From Micromonospora violae (GTDB lineage Bacteria > Actinomycetota > Actinomycetes > Mycobacteriales > Micromonosporaceae), in the NCBI RefSeq assembly GCF_004217135.1, contig NZ_SHKK01000001.1, positions 4,712,001 to 4,776,000 on the forward strand: a stretch of 64,000 bases of DNA. Reading direction: 5' to 3'. A model generated the notes under the pieces. The model had not been told where the DNA came from and ran no database searches. It was given only the letters and a program-made list of their open reading frames with translations. Shown in pieces: positions 16,276 through 25,826 of this stretch. The first letter of the stretch is position 1, and each line of letters starts with the position of its first letter. Both the position numbers and the translations under genes were made by a program.

Positions 16276-17378
16276 AGGGCCACCCCCACTCGTGCGATGT
16301 CCTCGGCGTAGAACGTGGCACGGTCCGCCGCGCTGAGGTGACAGGCGACCAGGTGGCCGTCCGCGCCGGCCGGGCGCAGCTCGGGGACCTCGGTGGCGGA
16401 CCGGTCGCCGGCACGGTCCGCGTACCGGCAGCGCGGGTGGAAGGCGCAGCCGGACGGCAGATTGATCAGGCTGGGTGGGTTGCCGGGGATGGGCACCAGG
16501 TCCGCGTCGGCGTCGCCGTGCAGCGACGGCACGCTGGAGAGCAACCCCCAGGTGTACGGATGCTGCGGCGCACGGAGCACCTGCTCGACGCTGCCCCGCT
16601 CGACGGCGCGCCCGCCGTACATGACCAGCACGTCGTCGGCGACCTGGCCGACCACGCCGAGGTCGTGGGTGATCAGGATGATCGCGGAGTGGAACTCGGA
16701 CTGGAGGTCGGCGAGCAGGTCCAGGATCTGCGCCTGGACGGTGACGTCCAGCGCGGTGGTCGGCTCGTCGGCGATCAGCAGCGCCGGGTCGTTGACCAGG
16801 GACATCGCGATCATCGCCCGCTGGCGCATGCCGCCGGAGAACTCGTGCGGGTACTGGTCGAAGCGGCGTGCCGGCTGCGGAATGCCGACCCGGTCCAACA
16901 TGTCGATCGCCCGCTGACGGGCCGCGCGCCGGCTGACCTTGGGGTGATGCACCCGGTACGCCTCGGCGATCTGCCGGCCCACCGTGTAGTACGGGTGCAG
17001 CGCCGACAGCGGGTCCTGGAAGATCATCGCCATGTCGCGGCCGCGCAGCCGGCGTACCTCATCGTCTCCGAGACCGACCACCTGCCGGCCGCCCACCGAG
17101 ATCTCCCCGGTGATGGTGGTCCGTTTCGGGTCGTGCAGGCCGAGGATGGCCAGCGAGGTGACGCTCTTGCCGGAGCCGGACTCACCGACGATGCCGAGGG
17201 TGCGGCCCCGCTCGACGGCGAACGACACCCCGTCGACCGCGCGCACCACGCCGTCCTCGGTGTCGAACCGGACCCGCAGGTCACGTACCCGCAGGTAGGC
17301 GTCCTGGTCGGAGCGCTGGGCCGGCACGACGGGACGGTCGTCCGGTTCGCCGGACGCCGAGGATTCCGAGCTGTCCAC
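16272..17378 (-). CDS. Peptide ABC transporter ATPase (DppD-like)
   Basis: About 368 residues, first gene of the operon. A Ser/Glu-rich N-terminal tail precedes the ATPase core: Walker [10 protein letters not shown]-loop [14 protein letters not shown], signature [15 protein letters not shown], Walker [13 protein letters not shown]. The C-terminal Cys-containing oligopeptide domain is present ([11 protein letters not shown]). GGAGG is spaced correctly for the GTG at 17378; the GTG two codons upstream (17384) overlaps the Shine-Dalgarno and is less likely. With DppF it powers import. Confidence 0.91.
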   Translation of the reverse strand: MDSSESSASGEPDDRPVVPAQRSDQDAYLRVRDLRVRFDTEDGVVRAVDGVSFAVERGRTLGIVGESGSGKSVTSLAILGLHDPKRTTITGEISVGGRQVVGLGDDEVRRLRGRDMAMIFQDPLSALHPYYTVGRQIAEAYRVHHPKVSRRAARQRAIDMLDRVGIPQPARRFDQYPHEFSGGMRQRAMIAMSLVNDPALLIADEPTTALDVTVQAQILDLLADLQSEFHSAIILITHDLGVVGQVADDVLVMYGGRAVERGSVEQVLRAPQHPYTWGLLSSVPSLHGDADADLVPIPGNPPSLINLPSGCAFHPRCRYADRAGDRSATEVPELRPAGADGHLVACHLSAADRATFYAEDIARVGVAL

Positions 17379-17605
17379 GGCCACCTCCCTCAGTGACGAA
17401 GAGAACTTACAGGAAAGTCCCGAGGGTGAAAGTAAGCTACAAAGTCGGCACGTGTCAGCGGGCCCGAGCGTAACGAGTCAGCATCGGCCCCGCACCCCCG
17501 CCACCTCGCCATCCACGCCCGTTCATGGCTCTGATCGCACGTCAAGTGCGATCATTGGACGAGCAATCAGCAGAGGATGCCCGGGGCCCGAGGTGGAGGT
17601 GACCC

Positions 17606-18154
17606 ATGACCGCGGCGGTGTTCGATCACGAAGGTCCGTGGACCGAAGAGGAGTTCCTCGCCCTCGGCGAGACGCAGGATCGCGTCGAACTCTTCGACTG
17701 GAGCCTCCACGTGACCCCAGGACCCACCCCACGGCATCAACGAATCTCCCGCAAGCTCGGCAATATCCTGGAAAGAGCTGCGGAGGCAGCCAACCTTGAG
17801 CTGTTGGAGGCGGTGAACGTCCGTCTCCGGCCAGGTCGAATACCGATTCCTGATCTCGTCGTAACCACCGCAATCGATCTCGATCAGCCCAACATCGAGT
17901 CGGCTGATGTGCGACTGGTCTGCGAGATCATCTCGCCGAGCAACGCCTCCACCGACAAGGTCCTCAAGATGCATTACTACGCCGCAGCGGGCATTGAGTG
18001 GTATCTGCTGGTGGAGCAGGGGACGGGTGCCATGCGCCTTTACCAGCGGCAGGGTGGTCACTACGTGGAGAGAGCAACGACGAAGCGCGGTGAGGTTCTG
18101 GAACTGACCGAGCCGGTGCGGGCCACTATCCGGCCGGAGGACCTCGTCCCCTGA
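17606..18154 (+). CDS. Uma2 family (DUF820) nuclease-like protein
   Basis: A 182-residue Uma2/DUF820 protein with a PD-(D/E)xK restriction-endonuclease-like fold. The conserved catalytic pattern is visible: Asp in IPIPDLVV, Glu in VCEIISPSN, and Lys in STDKVLKMHYYAAAGIEWYLLV. Members are abundant in cyanobacteria and actinobacteria and are often annotated as restriction endonucleases, but their natural role is not established. It stands alone between the dpp operon and tldD. A GGAGGTGACC Shine-Dalgarno precedes the ATG. Confidence 0.88.
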   Translation: MTAAVFDHEGPWTEEEFLALGETQDRVELFDWSLHVTPGPTPRHQRISRKLGNILERAAEAANLELLEAVNVRLRPGRIPIPDLVVTTAIDLDQPNIESADVRLVCEIISPSNASTDKVLKMHYYAAAGIEWYLLVEQGTGAMRLYQRQGGHYVERATTKRGEVLELTEPVRATIRPEDLVP

Positions 18155-18174
18155 CGGGTGTCGGTCGGCTGGCC

Positions 18175-18180
18175 TAGGGT
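18175..18180 (+). promoter_or_regulatory. Candidate -10 box of a leaderless promoter
   Basis: TAGGGT ends 6 bases before the ATG of tldD at 18187, and no Shine-Dalgarno is present. The pattern matches the other TANNNT-N6/7-ATG starts in this window. Confidence 0.4.
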
Positions 18181-18186
18181 CGGTCC

Positions 18187-19623
18187 ATGACCGAGTTCGA
18201 CGCGGCCACCGCCGCCGTCCAGGCCGCCCTCGACGCGGGCGCCCGGTACGCCGACGCCCGGGTGATGCACCGCCGCTACGAGTCGATGACCGCCCGCAAC
18301 GGTGACGTGGAGGAGCTGACCCAGGACGAGAGCATCGGGCTCGGTGTCCGAGCACTGGTCGGGGCGAGTTGGGGCTTCCACGCCGTACCCGATCTGTCCG
18401 ACGCCGCAGCCCGCGACGCCGGCCGGCGCGCGACCCGGACCGCCATGGCGAGCGCGCGGGTGCCGGGTCCTCCGGTCGACCTGGTGCCGGTCCAGGCGGT
18501 CACCGCGAGCTGGGCCTCCGGCTGCCAGGTCGACCCGCTCGGGGTGCCCCTGTCCGACAAGGGCGATCTGCTGGTCGACGCGACCCGCACGATGACCAAG
18601 CACGGCGCCGACCTGGCCGAGGGCCTGTACCAGATCTGGGACACCGCGAAGTGGTTCGTCTCCAGCGAGGGCCACCGCATCGACCAGCGCATCCGCGAGT
18701 GCGGCGGCGGCATCTCGGCCACCTCCATCGGTGACGGCGAGACGCAGCGCCGGTCCTGGCCCAGCTACCGCGGGCAGTACGGCACCACCGGGTGGGAGCT
18801 GGTCGAGTCGCTGGATCTGGCCGCGCACGCCGCGCAGATCGCCGAGGAGTCCCGGGCGCTGCTCACCGCGCCGCAGTGCCCGGCCGGCGAGACGGATCTG
18901 ATTCTCGGCGGCGAGCAGTTGGCCCTGCAGATCCACGAGTCGGTGGGGCACGCCATCGAACTGGACCGGATCCTCGGCTGGGAGGCGGCGTTCGCCGGCA
19001 CGTCCTGGCTGGACCTGGCCCAGCTCGGCTCGCTGCGCTACGGGTCCGAGCTGATGAACATCACCATCGACCCGACGATCCCGGGTGCGCTGGGCAGCTT
19101 CGGGTTCGACGACGAGGGCTCCCCGGCGGTCAAGCGGGACGCAGTTCGCGACGGCCGCTGGGTGGGTGTGCTCGCCGGCCGGGATTCCGCCGCCATGGCC
19201 AGCCTCGACTACGGCGGCAGCGTACGGGCCGACGGGTGGGCCCGGCTGCCGATGGTGCGGATGACGAACGTCGGCCTGGAACCCGGCCCGCACACGCTGG
19301 ACGAGATCATCGCGGCCACCGACGACGGCGTGCTGATGGACCTCAACCGATCCTGGTCGATCGACGACAAGCGGCTGAACTTCCAGTTCGGTTGTGAGGT
19401 CGGCTGGGAGATCAAGAAGGGGCGGCGGGGGCGGATGCTGCGTAACCCCACGTACACCGGGATCGGCCCACTGTTCTGGCGCTCGATGGACATGCTCTCC
19501 AACGAGACGATCTCCTGGGGGACGCCCAACTGCGGCAAGGGCCAACCCGGCCAGATCGGGCACACCGGCCACCCGGCAGCGCCGGCCCGGTTCCGCAACG
19601 TCCGGGTGGGAGTGTCGGCATGA
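18187..19623 (+). CDS. tldD: TldD family metalloprotease
   Basis: A 478-residue TldD protein. The zinc motif HESVGH at residues 250-255 identifies the catalytic subunit of the TldD/TldE protease. In E. coli that pair trims microcin B17 and degrades unfolded peptides by threading them into a closed chamber. Its partner TldE follows with a 4-base ATGA overlap. No peptide-antibiotic gene cluster is seen nearby, so a general peptide-processing role is more likely. It is probably translated from a leaderless mRNA. Confidence 0.93.
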   Translation: MTEFDAATAAVQAALDAGARYADARVMHRRYESMTARNGDVEELTQDESIGLGVRALVGASWGFHAVPDLSDAAARDAGRRATRTAMASARVPGPPVDLVPVQAVTASWASGCQVDPLGVPLSDKGDLLVDATRTMTKHGADLAEGLYQIWDTAKWFVSSEGHRIDQRIRECGGGISATSIGDGETQRRSWPSYRGQYGTTGWELVESLDLAAHAAQIAEESRALLTAPQCPAGETDLILGGEQLALQIHESVGHAIELDRILGWEAAFAGTSWLDLAQLGSLRYGSELMNITIDPTIPGALGSFGFDDEGSPAVKRDAVRDGRWVGVLAGRDSAAMASLDYGGSVRADGWARLPMVRMTNVGLEPGPHTLDEIIAATDDGVLMDLNRSWSIDDKRLNFQFGCEVGWEIKKGRRGRMLRNPTYTGIGPLFWRSMDMLSNETISWGTPNCGKGQPGQIGHTGHPAAPARFRNVRVGVSA

Positions 19624-21017
19624 CGGAACTGGAGTTGGCGGGGCAGGTTGTCGAGCTGGTGCGCCGGCTTGGCGGGCCGGGCGCGCAGGCCGAGGCGGTG
19701 GTGACGCGGGCGGACCTGGCGCTGACCCGGTTCGCCAACTCGGGCATCCACCAGAACGTCTCCGAGTCGACCGTCGGGGTTCGCCTGCGGGTGAACGTGG
19801 ACGGTCGGACGGCCACTGGCGGCGGCAGCGTGGTCACCGCCGACGGGTTGGTCGCCCTGGTGGAGCGCACCCTGACCGCGGCGCGGCTCTGCCCGCCCGA
19901 CCCGGGTTGGCCAGGGCTGACCCCGCCCACGCCCACGCCGGACGCGCCGCCGGTCGACGAGGCCACCGCGCACGCCGAGCCGGATCAGCGGGCCGACCGG
20001 GTGGGGGCGTTCGTGGCCGCCGCCGGGGGTCTGAGCACCGCCGGTTACTGCCGCACCGCGCACCGCTCGTCGGCGTTCGCCAACTCGGCCGGGCACTCGG
20101 CGTACGGCCGCTCGGTGGAGGCGGCGATGGACGGCATCGCGCGCCGCGACGGCGCGGACGGGGTGGCCCGGCGCAGCGCTGACCGGCTGTCCGACCTCGA
20201 CGGCGCCGAGTTGGGCGCGCAGGCGGCCGCGAAGGCGCAGGCGGCGGCGGACCCGGTCGAGTTGCCGCCGGGGCACTACGAGGTGGTGTTCGAGCCGGCC
20301 GCCGTGGCGGACCTCCTGCAGAACCTGTCCTGGTACGGCTTCAACGGCAAGCGGTACGCCGAGCGGCAGTCGTTCGCCGAGCCGGGCGCGGCACAGTTCG
20401 ACCGGGCGGTGACCCTGGTGGACGACCCGCTGGGCGGGTCCGGGTTGCCGTTCGACGCGGAGGGCACCGGTCGGCGGGCGCTGACATTGGTCGAGGCGGG
20501 CACCACCCGGGCGGTGGCGCACGATCGGCGGACGGCCGCCGAGGCGGGCACGGAGTCCACCGGGCACGCGGTCGCGGGCGGTGCCACCTGGGGTCCGATG
20601 GCCCGCAATCTGCGGCTGTCCGGCGCGGCGGCGGGCCCGGCCAGTGCGACGGGCCGGAGCACCACGGGCGCGGCGGCGGGGGCGGTCGTCGACGTGGACA
20701 CCGCCGCGTTGGTGGCCGGCGTACGCCGAGGGCTGCTGGTCACCGACCTCTGGTACACGCGGGTGCTCGACCCGAAGAGCCTGGTCGTCACCGGGCTGAC
20801 CCGCAACGGCGTCTGGCTGATCGAGGACGGCACCGTCGTCCGGGCGGTCCGTGACCTGCGGTTCACCGAGTCGTACCCGCGGGCGCTCGGGCCGGGGGCC
20901 GTGCTCGGGTTGGGCGCGCGGGCGGTACGCCAACCGGAGCGGGTGGACGGTGCCTGGTGGGCGGCCCCCTCGCTGCGGTTGGCCTCGTGGCACTTCACCG
21001 GAGGCGCCTCCGGCTGA
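19620..21017 (+). CDS. TldE/PmbA family protein, partner of TldD
   Basis: A 465-residue member of the same superfamily as TldD but without the HExxxH zinc motif, as expected for the non-catalytic TldE/PmbA subunit. Recognisable segments are FANSGIHQNVSEST near the N terminus, WYGFNGKRYAERQSF in the middle and DLWYTRVLDPKSLVVTGLTRNGVWLIEDG near the C terminus. It is co-translated with tldD through an ATGA overlap. A strong terminator hairpin follows at 21036. Confidence 0.9.
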   Translation: MTELELAGQVVELVRRLGGPGAQAEAVVTRADLALTRFANSGIHQNVSESTVGVRLRVNVDGRTATGGGSVVTADGLVALVERTLTAARLCPPDPGWPGLTPPTPTPDAPPVDEATAHAEPDQRADRVGAFVAAAGGLSTAGYCRTAHRSSAFANSAGHSAYGRSVEAAMDGIARRDGADGVARRSADRLSDLDGAELGAQAAAKAQAAADPVELPPGHYEVVFEPAAVADLLQNLSWYGFNGKRYAERQSFAEPGAAQFDRAVTLVDDPLGGSGLPFDAEGTGRRALTLVEAGTTRAVAHDRRTAAEAGTESTGHAVAGGATWGPMARNLRLSGAAAGPASATGRSTTGAAAGAVVDVDTAALVAGVRRGLLVTDLWYTRVLDPKSLVVTGLTRNGVWLIEDGTVVRAVRDLRFTESYPRALGPGAVLGLGARAVRQPERVDGAWWAAPSLRLASWHFTGGASG

Positions 21018-21035
21018 CGATCCCGACGACGTGGC

Positions 21036-21062
21036 CCCCCGACCGGCGTGTCGGGGGCTTTT
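21036..21062 (+). terminator. Rho-independent terminator after tldE
   Basis: Stem CCCCCGAC/GTCGGGGG with a 6-base loop, followed by CTTTT. It lies 19 bases after the tldE stop. Confidence 0.8.
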
Positions 21063-21264
21063 CCGCAGGCCAGACACACGGGACGGTCCCTTGCGCGGAC
21101 GGCTCGCAGAGATCGGCGTAACGTGTGTCACTTAGCTGCGTCGGTCGATCCGGCGTGGTCGTTGGTGTGCGCATGACGTGGCAGCGGGTGCGGGTTCGCC
21201 GGTCCGCGTGCCGACCGGGAAGAGACCAGCCCGCCCGTACGGGCCCGTCGAGGAGACGACTCGA

Positions 21265-22071
21265 ATGACTTCAACGGCAACGAGGCCGAGGGGGGCGCGG
21301 GCGCGCGCCGCCATCGCGGCGAAGACGTTGCGTACCGACCGATGGTGGCTCGCCCCGCTGATCACGGTGATCGGGCTCGGCGCCTGGGTGGTGTACGCGA
21401 CGGTCCGGGTCTTCCAGCATGACAACTACTGGGTGGACGCGTACCACTACCTGACGCCGTTCTACTCCCCGTGTGTGACCGACCGGTGCGTCGAGGCGGC
21501 CTCGCACTTCGGCCGGTTCCTGCCCGGCTGGTGGATCATCCCGGACGCCGCGCTGACCCTGCCGTTCCTGCTGCTGTTCCGGCTCACCTGCTACTACTAC
21601 CGCAAGGCGTACTACCGGTCGTTCTGGCTGTCGCCGCCGGCCTGCGCCGTCCCGGACGGGCACAAGGAGTACGGCGGTGAGACCCGCTTCCCGCTGCTGG
21701 GCCAGAACCTGCACCGCTACTTCTTCTACGCCGCCGCGATCATCTCGCTGATCAACACCTGGGACGCGATTCTCGCCTTCCACTCGCCGAAGGGCTTCGG
21801 CTTCGGGCTGGGCAACATCATCCTGGTGGTCAACGTGGTGATGCTGTGGGCGTACACCATCTCCTGCCACTCCTGCCGGCACATCATCGGCGGCCGGCTC
21901 AAGCACTTCTCCAAGCACCCGGTGCGGTACCGGGCGTGGACGTTCGTCTCCGCGTTGAACGTCCGGCACATGCAGCTCGCCTGGATCACCCTCGGCACCC
22001 TGGCGCTGGCCGACTTCTACATCATGGCGCTCGCGGCCGGGTGGTTCTCCGACCTGCGGTTCATCAACTAA
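21265..22071 (+). CDS. sdhC: Succinate dehydrogenase membrane anchor (Sdh1 type)
   Basis: A 268-residue membrane protein with about five hydrophobic helices (APLITVIGLGAWVVYATV, LTLPFLLLFRLTCYYY, YFFYAAAIISLINTW, LGNIILVVNVVMLWAYTI, ITLGTLALADFYIMALA). Histidines in HRYFFYAA, SCHSCRHI and RHMQLAW could ligate haem. Size and gene order match the large single membrane subunit of the mycobacterial Rv0249c-type enzyme, not the small SdhC/SdhD pair. It anchors the flavoprotein and iron-sulfur subunits encoded next, feeding electrons to menaquinone. GAGGAG precedes the ATG at 21265. Confidence 0.82.
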   Translation: MTSTATRPRGARARAAIAAKTLRTDRWWLAPLITVIGLGAWVVYATVRVFQHDNYWVDAYHYLTPFYSPCVTDRCVEAASHFGRFLPGWWIIPDAALTLPFLLLFRLTCYYYRKAYYRSFWLSPPACAVPDGHKEYGGETRFPLLGQNLHRYFFYAAAIISLINTWDAILAFHSPKGFGFGLGNIILVVNVVMLWAYTISCHSCRHIIGGRLKHFSKHPVRYRAWTFVSALNVRHMQLAWITLGTLALADFYIMALAAGWFSDLRFIN

Positions 22072-22083
22072 AGGGCCCCTGAC

Positions 22084-24012
22084 ATGACCACAACCACTCG
22101 CATCGAACGACACCACTACGACGTCGTCGTCATCGGGGCCGGCGGCGCCGGTCTGCGCGCGGCGATCGAGGCCCGGTTGGCCGGCAAGAAGACCGCGATC
22201 ATCTCCAAGTCGCTGTTCGGCAAGGCGCACACGGTGATGGCCGAGGGTGGCGCGGCCGCCGCGATGGGCAACGTGAACAGCCGGGACAGCTGGCAGGTGC
22301 ACTTCCGCGACACCATGCGCGGCGGCAAGTTCCTGAACAACTTCCGGATGGCCGAGCTGCACGCGAAGGAGTCGCCGCAACGGATCTGGGAGCTGGAGAC
22401 GTACGGTGCGCTCTTCGACCGCACCAAGGACGGCAAGATCTCGCAGCGCAACTTCGGTGGCCACGAGTACCCGCGGCTGGCGCACGTGGGCGACCGGACC
22501 GGTCTGGAGCTGATCCGCACCCTCCAGCAGAAGATCGTCTCGCTTCAGCAGGAGGACCAGCGGGAGTTCGGCTCGTACGACGCCCGGATCCGGGTGTTCT
22601 CCGAGACCACCATCACCGAGCTGCTGCTCGACGGTGACCGGGTGGCCGGCGCGTTCGGCTACTACCGCGAGTCGGGCGAGTTCATCCTCTTCGAGGCGCC
22701 GGCGGTCGTGCTGGCCACCGGCGGTGTCGGACGCTCCTACAAGGTCACCTCGAATTCCTGGGAGTACACCGGGGACGGGCACGCGTTGGCGCTGCGCGCC
22801 GGGGCGACGCTGATCAACATGGAGTTCCTCCAGTTCCACCCGACCGGCATGGTCTGGCCGCCGTCGGTGAAGGGCATCCTGGTCACCGAGTCGGTGCGCG
22901 GTGACGGCGGCGTCCTGAAGAACTCCGACGGCAAGCGGTTCATGTTCGACTACGTCCCCGACGTCTTCCGCAAGCAGTACGCGGAGACCGAGGAGGAGGC
23001 GGACCGCTGGTACACCGACCCGGACAACAACCGGCGTCCGCCGGAGCTGCTGCCCCGCGACGAGGTGGCCCGCGCGATCAACAGCGAGGTCAAGGCCGGC
23101 CGGGGCTCCCCCGCCGGTGGTGTCTTCCTGGACATCGCGAGCCGGCGGTCGTCCGACGAGATCCGCCGGCGGCTGCCGTCGATGTACCACCAGTTCAAGG
23201 AACTGGCCGACGTCGACATCACGAGCGAGCCGATGGAGGTCGGTCCGACCTGCCACTACGTGATGGGCGGCGTCGAGGTGGACCCCGACTCGGGTGCCGC
23301 CTTCGGCCACGTACGCGGGCTGTTCGCCGCCGGTGAGGTCTCCGGCGGCATGCACGGCTCCAACCGACTCGGCGGAAACTCCCTGTCCGACCTGCTGGTC
23401 TTCGGTAAGCGGGCGGGTGGGCACGCGGCCAGCTACGCCGACGGCCTGGACGCCCGGCCGAAGGTGGCCGTGGACGCGGTCGAAGCCGCCGTGGAGACGG
23501 CCCTCGCCCCGCTGCAACGGGACACCGGCGAGAGCCCGTACACCCTTCAGCAGGATCTCCAGTCGGTGATGGGGGATCTGGTGGGCATCATCCGCCGGGA
23601 GGGTGAGCTGGCCGACGCGTTGGTCCGGCTCGCCGAGCTGCGCGAACGGGTGGCGAAGGTGAGCGCGGCCGGCGGCCGACGCTACAACCCGGGCTGGCAC
23701 CTGGCCTTGGACCTGCGCAACATGCTGGTGGTCTCGGAGTGCACCGCGAAGGCGGCGCTGGAGCGGCAGGAGTCGCGCGGCGGGCACACCCGGGAGGACT
23801 ACCCGGCGATGGAGCCGAAGTGGCGGCAGGTGAACCTGGTCTGCTCCCTGGACGGCGACACCGTACGGCTGACCCGTAAGCCGCTGCCGAAGATGCGGCC
23901 GGAACTGATCGGCCTCTTCGACCGGGCCGAGTTGGCCAAGTACCTCACCGACGAGGAGCTCGCCGACTTCGACGCCCTCGTCGCCGACGCTGGAGAGGCG
24001 GACAACCGATGA
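22084..24012 (+). CDS. sdhA: Succinate dehydrogenase/fumarate reductase flavoprotein subunit
   Basis: A 642-residue flavoprotein. The dinucleotide fold is VVVIGAGGAGLRAA near residue 15, and the FAD-linking histidine is H49 in KAHTVMAEGG. Substrate-binding segments are EFLQFHPTGM, TESVRGDGG and GPTCHYVMGGVEVD. It oxidises succinate to fumarate at the inner face of the membrane (or the reverse). It lies 12 bases after the anchor gene and overlaps the iron-sulfur gene by ATGA. Confidence 0.95.
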   Translation: MTTTTRIERHHYDVVVIGAGGAGLRAAIEARLAGKKTAIISKSLFGKAHTVMAEGGAAAAMGNVNSRDSWQVHFRDTMRGGKFLNNFRMAELHAKESPQRIWELETYGALFDRTKDGKISQRNFGGHEYPRLAHVGDRTGLELIRTLQQKIVSLQQEDQREFGSYDARIRVFSETTITELLLDGDRVAGAFGYYRESGEFILFEAPAVVLATGGVGRSYKVTSNSWEYTGDGHALALRAGATLINMEFLQFHPTGMVWPPSVKGILVTESVRGDGGVLKNSDGKRFMFDYVPDVFRKQYAETEEEADRWYTDPDNNRRPPELLPRDEVARAINSEVKAGRGSPAGGVFLDIASRRSSDEIRRRLPSMYHQFKELADVDITSEPMEVGPTCHYVMGGVEVDPDSGAAFGHVRGLFAAGEVSGGMHGSNRLGGNSLSDLLVFGKRAGGHAASYADGLDARPKVAVDAVEAAVETALAPLQRDTGESPYTLQQDLQSVMGDLVGIIRREGELADALVRLAELRERVAKVSAAGGRRYNPGWHLALDLRNMLVVSECTAKAALERQESRGGHTREDYPAMEPKWRQVNLVCSLDGDTVRLTRKPLPKMRPELIGLFDRAELAKYLTDEELADFDALVADAGEADNR

Positions 24013-25070
24013 GCGCGAAGCGTCAGTTCCGGATCTGGCGGGGCGACGAGACCGGCGGTGACCTCCAGGACTACATGGTGGAGGTGAACGAGGGCGAGGT
24101 CGTCCTCGACGTCATCCACCGTCTGCAGGCCACCGACGCGCCCGACCTGGCCTGCCGGTGGAACTGCAAGGCCGGCAAGTGCGGCTCCTGCTCCATGGAG
24201 ATCAACGGCAAGCCGCGGCTGGGGTGCATGACGCGGATGTCGACGTTCAGCGAGGACGAGACCGTCACGGTCACCCCGCTGCGTACGTTCCCGGTCATCC
24301 GGGACCTGGTCACCGACGTCTCGTTCAACTACGAGAAGGCCCGGGAGACCCCGGCGTTCGCCCCTCCGGCGGACGTGGCCCCGGGCGACTACCGGATGCA
24401 GCAGGTCGACGTCGAGCGCTCGCAGGAGTTCCGCAAGTGCATCGAGTGCTTCCTGTGCCAGACGGTCTGCCACGTGATCCGTGACCACGACGAGAACAAG
24501 CAGGCGTTCTCCGGGCCGCGGTACTTCATCCGGGCGGCCGAGCTGGACATGCACCCGCTGGACGCCCGGACCGACCGCAAGGAGTACGCACAGGCCGAAC
24601 AGGGCCTCGGTTTCTGCAACATCACCAAGTGCTGCACCGAGGTCTGCCCCGAACACATCAAGATCACAGACAACGGGATCATCCCCATGAAGGAACGGGT
24701 CGTCGACCGCAGGTACGATCCCCTTGTGTGGCTTGGTAGCAAGATCTTCCGTCGGGGCGAGACGCCCCAGACCAGCGTGACCACCGCCCGTCAGGGCTCG
24801 GCGACGTCGGGCTCCGCCCGGGGTGGGTTGCACTCGCACGCGGGTGGCTCCCACGATTCGCGGGCCGAGGTGCAGGCGCAGAGCGGCGTCAACTGGGACC
24901 GGGAGGTGCCGCACCCGACCGCTCCGGCGGTCGACGACCGGGGCAAGCTGCCGCTGACCGAGCTCACCTTCGACCGGGCCGCCGCGCCGTCGCCGTTCGG
25001 TGACGACGTGACCTTCCCGCTGCCTCCGGAGCACCTCAACTTCGCTCACCCGGATCAGGACAAGCACTAA
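24009..25070 (+). CDS. sdhB: Succinate dehydrogenase iron-sulfur subunit with long C-terminal tail
   Basis: A 353-residue iron-sulfur subunit. The plant-type 2Fe-2S ligands include C53, C58, C61 and C73 (RWNCKAGKCGSC). The bacterial ferredoxin part has CIECFLCQTVC and CNITKCCTEVC. Comparable actinobacterial subunits are near 250 residues. Here about 100 extra residues follow FRRGE: they are Ser/Gly/His-rich, low in complexity and probably disordered (GGLHSHAGGSHDSR). It passes electrons from FADH2 to the membrane quinone. A strong hairpin follows the stop. Confidence 0.94.
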   Translation: MSAKRQFRIWRGDETGGDLQDYMVEVNEGEVVLDVIHRLQATDAPDLACRWNCKAGKCGSCSMEINGKPRLGCMTRMSTFSEDETVTVTPLRTFPVIRDLVTDVSFNYEKARETPAFAPPADVAPGDYRMQQVDVERSQEFRKCIECFLCQTVCHVIRDHDENKQAFSGPRYFIRAAELDMHPLDARTDRKEYAQAEQGLGFCNITKCCTEVCPEHIKITDNGIIPMKERVVDRRYDPLVWLGSKIFRRGETPQTSVTTARQGSATSGSARGGLHSHAGGSHDSRAEVQAQSGVNWDREVPHPTAPAVDDRGKLPLTELTFDRAAAPSPFGDDVTFPLPPEHLNFAHPDQDKH

Positions 25071-25086
25071 CCACCCGAACAACAAC

Positions 25087-25114
25087 GGGGGCCGTGGCAA
25101 TAGCCACGGCCCCC
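25087..25114 (+). terminator. Hairpin after sdh operon
   Basis: Perfect 12-bp stem GGGGGCCGTGGC/GCCACGGCCCCC with an AATA loop, 16 bases after the sdhB stop. There is no T tract, as is common in actinobacterial terminators. Confidence 0.7.
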
Positions 25115-25128
25115 GCCCCCATTCCAGC

Positions 25129-25189
25129 GTTGATCATGAGGTTGGCGGGTGATTTCGCGCGCCATGAGCCCGTCAACCTCATGATCAAC
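25129..25189. repeat. 61-bp GTTGATCATG palindrome, copy A
   Basis: Arms GTTGATCATGAGGTTG and CAACCTCATGATCAAC are perfect over 16 bp and enclose 29 bases. The pairing extends about five more positions inward. Total length is 61 bp, the same as copies B (39853) and C (58636). It lies between the sdh terminator and the convergent nudix gene, whose TGA stop (25185-25187) is inside the right arm. Confidence 0.85.
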
Positions 25190-25643
25190 CGGGCGGTGGC
25201 ATCCGGGGATCCTTGAGGAGGGGGCGGAGGGCGGCCACGATGGGGGCGTCGGCCGGGAGCCAGGTGACCGAGTCCAGCTCGTCGGCGCTGAGCCAGCGGA
25301 GCGCCTCGTGCTCCAGCGCCTGCGGCTGGTCGCCGCCGAGCAGGCGGGCCGCGTACACCTTGAGCACCGAGCGGCCGTGCGCCATCCGTACGTTGCGGCC
25401 GACCCGGTCGCCGATCTCGACGCGTACGGCCAACTCCTCGGCGCACTCCCGGACCAACGCGTCGGTCTCGGCCTCCCCCGGCTCGACCTTTCCGCCCGGA
25501 AACTCCCACATGCCCGCTACCTCGGGTGGGGCGGAACGCGCGCAGGCGAGCACCTTCCCATCCCGGATGATCGCCGCGCCGACGATCACCTTCAGATCCC
25601 GTCGTTCGACCTGCCCGCCACCATTCGCCCGTTCGGTCCGCAC
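25185..25643 (-). CDS. Nudix hydrolase (MutT-like)
   Basis: A 152-residue nudix pyrophosphohydrolase. The nudix box begins GGKVEPGEAETDALVREC and ends AEELAV, with all catalytic acids present. The EFPGG and WLSADEL segments resemble the MutT/CTP-pyrophosphohydrolase group that cleans oxidised or damaged (d)NTPs. The start is a GTG at 25643. The last codons (PPPG, stop) lie in or beside the right arm of a 61-bp palindromic repeat, so the native C terminus may have been altered by that repeat. Confidence 0.88.
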   Translation of the reverse strand: MRTERANGGGQVERRDLKVIVGAAIIRDGKVLACARSAPPEVAGMWEFPGGKVEPGEAETDALVRECAEELAVRVEIGDRVGRNVRMAHGRSVLKVYAARLLGGDQPQALEHEALRWLSADELDSVTWLPADAPIVAALRPLLKDPRMPPPG

Positions 25644-25826
25644 GGGCGTCCAGGGTGCCAGATCAATCGGCGGTTTGGGTACCGTAGCCGTCCGCTAGGC
25701 CAGTAAGACACGGAAGTGTGGGCGTGGACACCCCCTCCGAGCAGCGAGAGACTAGGGGACACCGACAAGACACGGGATGGCGACGACTTGGCCACAAGCC
25801 GGCAACGGCGCTTGGGGGGTGCGGTG

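Noticed and set aside
18175..21017. TldD/TldE as part of a peptide antibiotic cluster
   Set aside because: No precursor peptide, cyclodehydratase or export gene lies near; the flanks are a Uma2 gene and sdh.
21271..23787. An 838-residue open frame antisense to sdhC and sdhA
   Set aside because: Composition is that of a GC shadow (Gly/Arg/Val/Ala rich, no domain), while the plus strand encodes well-known subunits.
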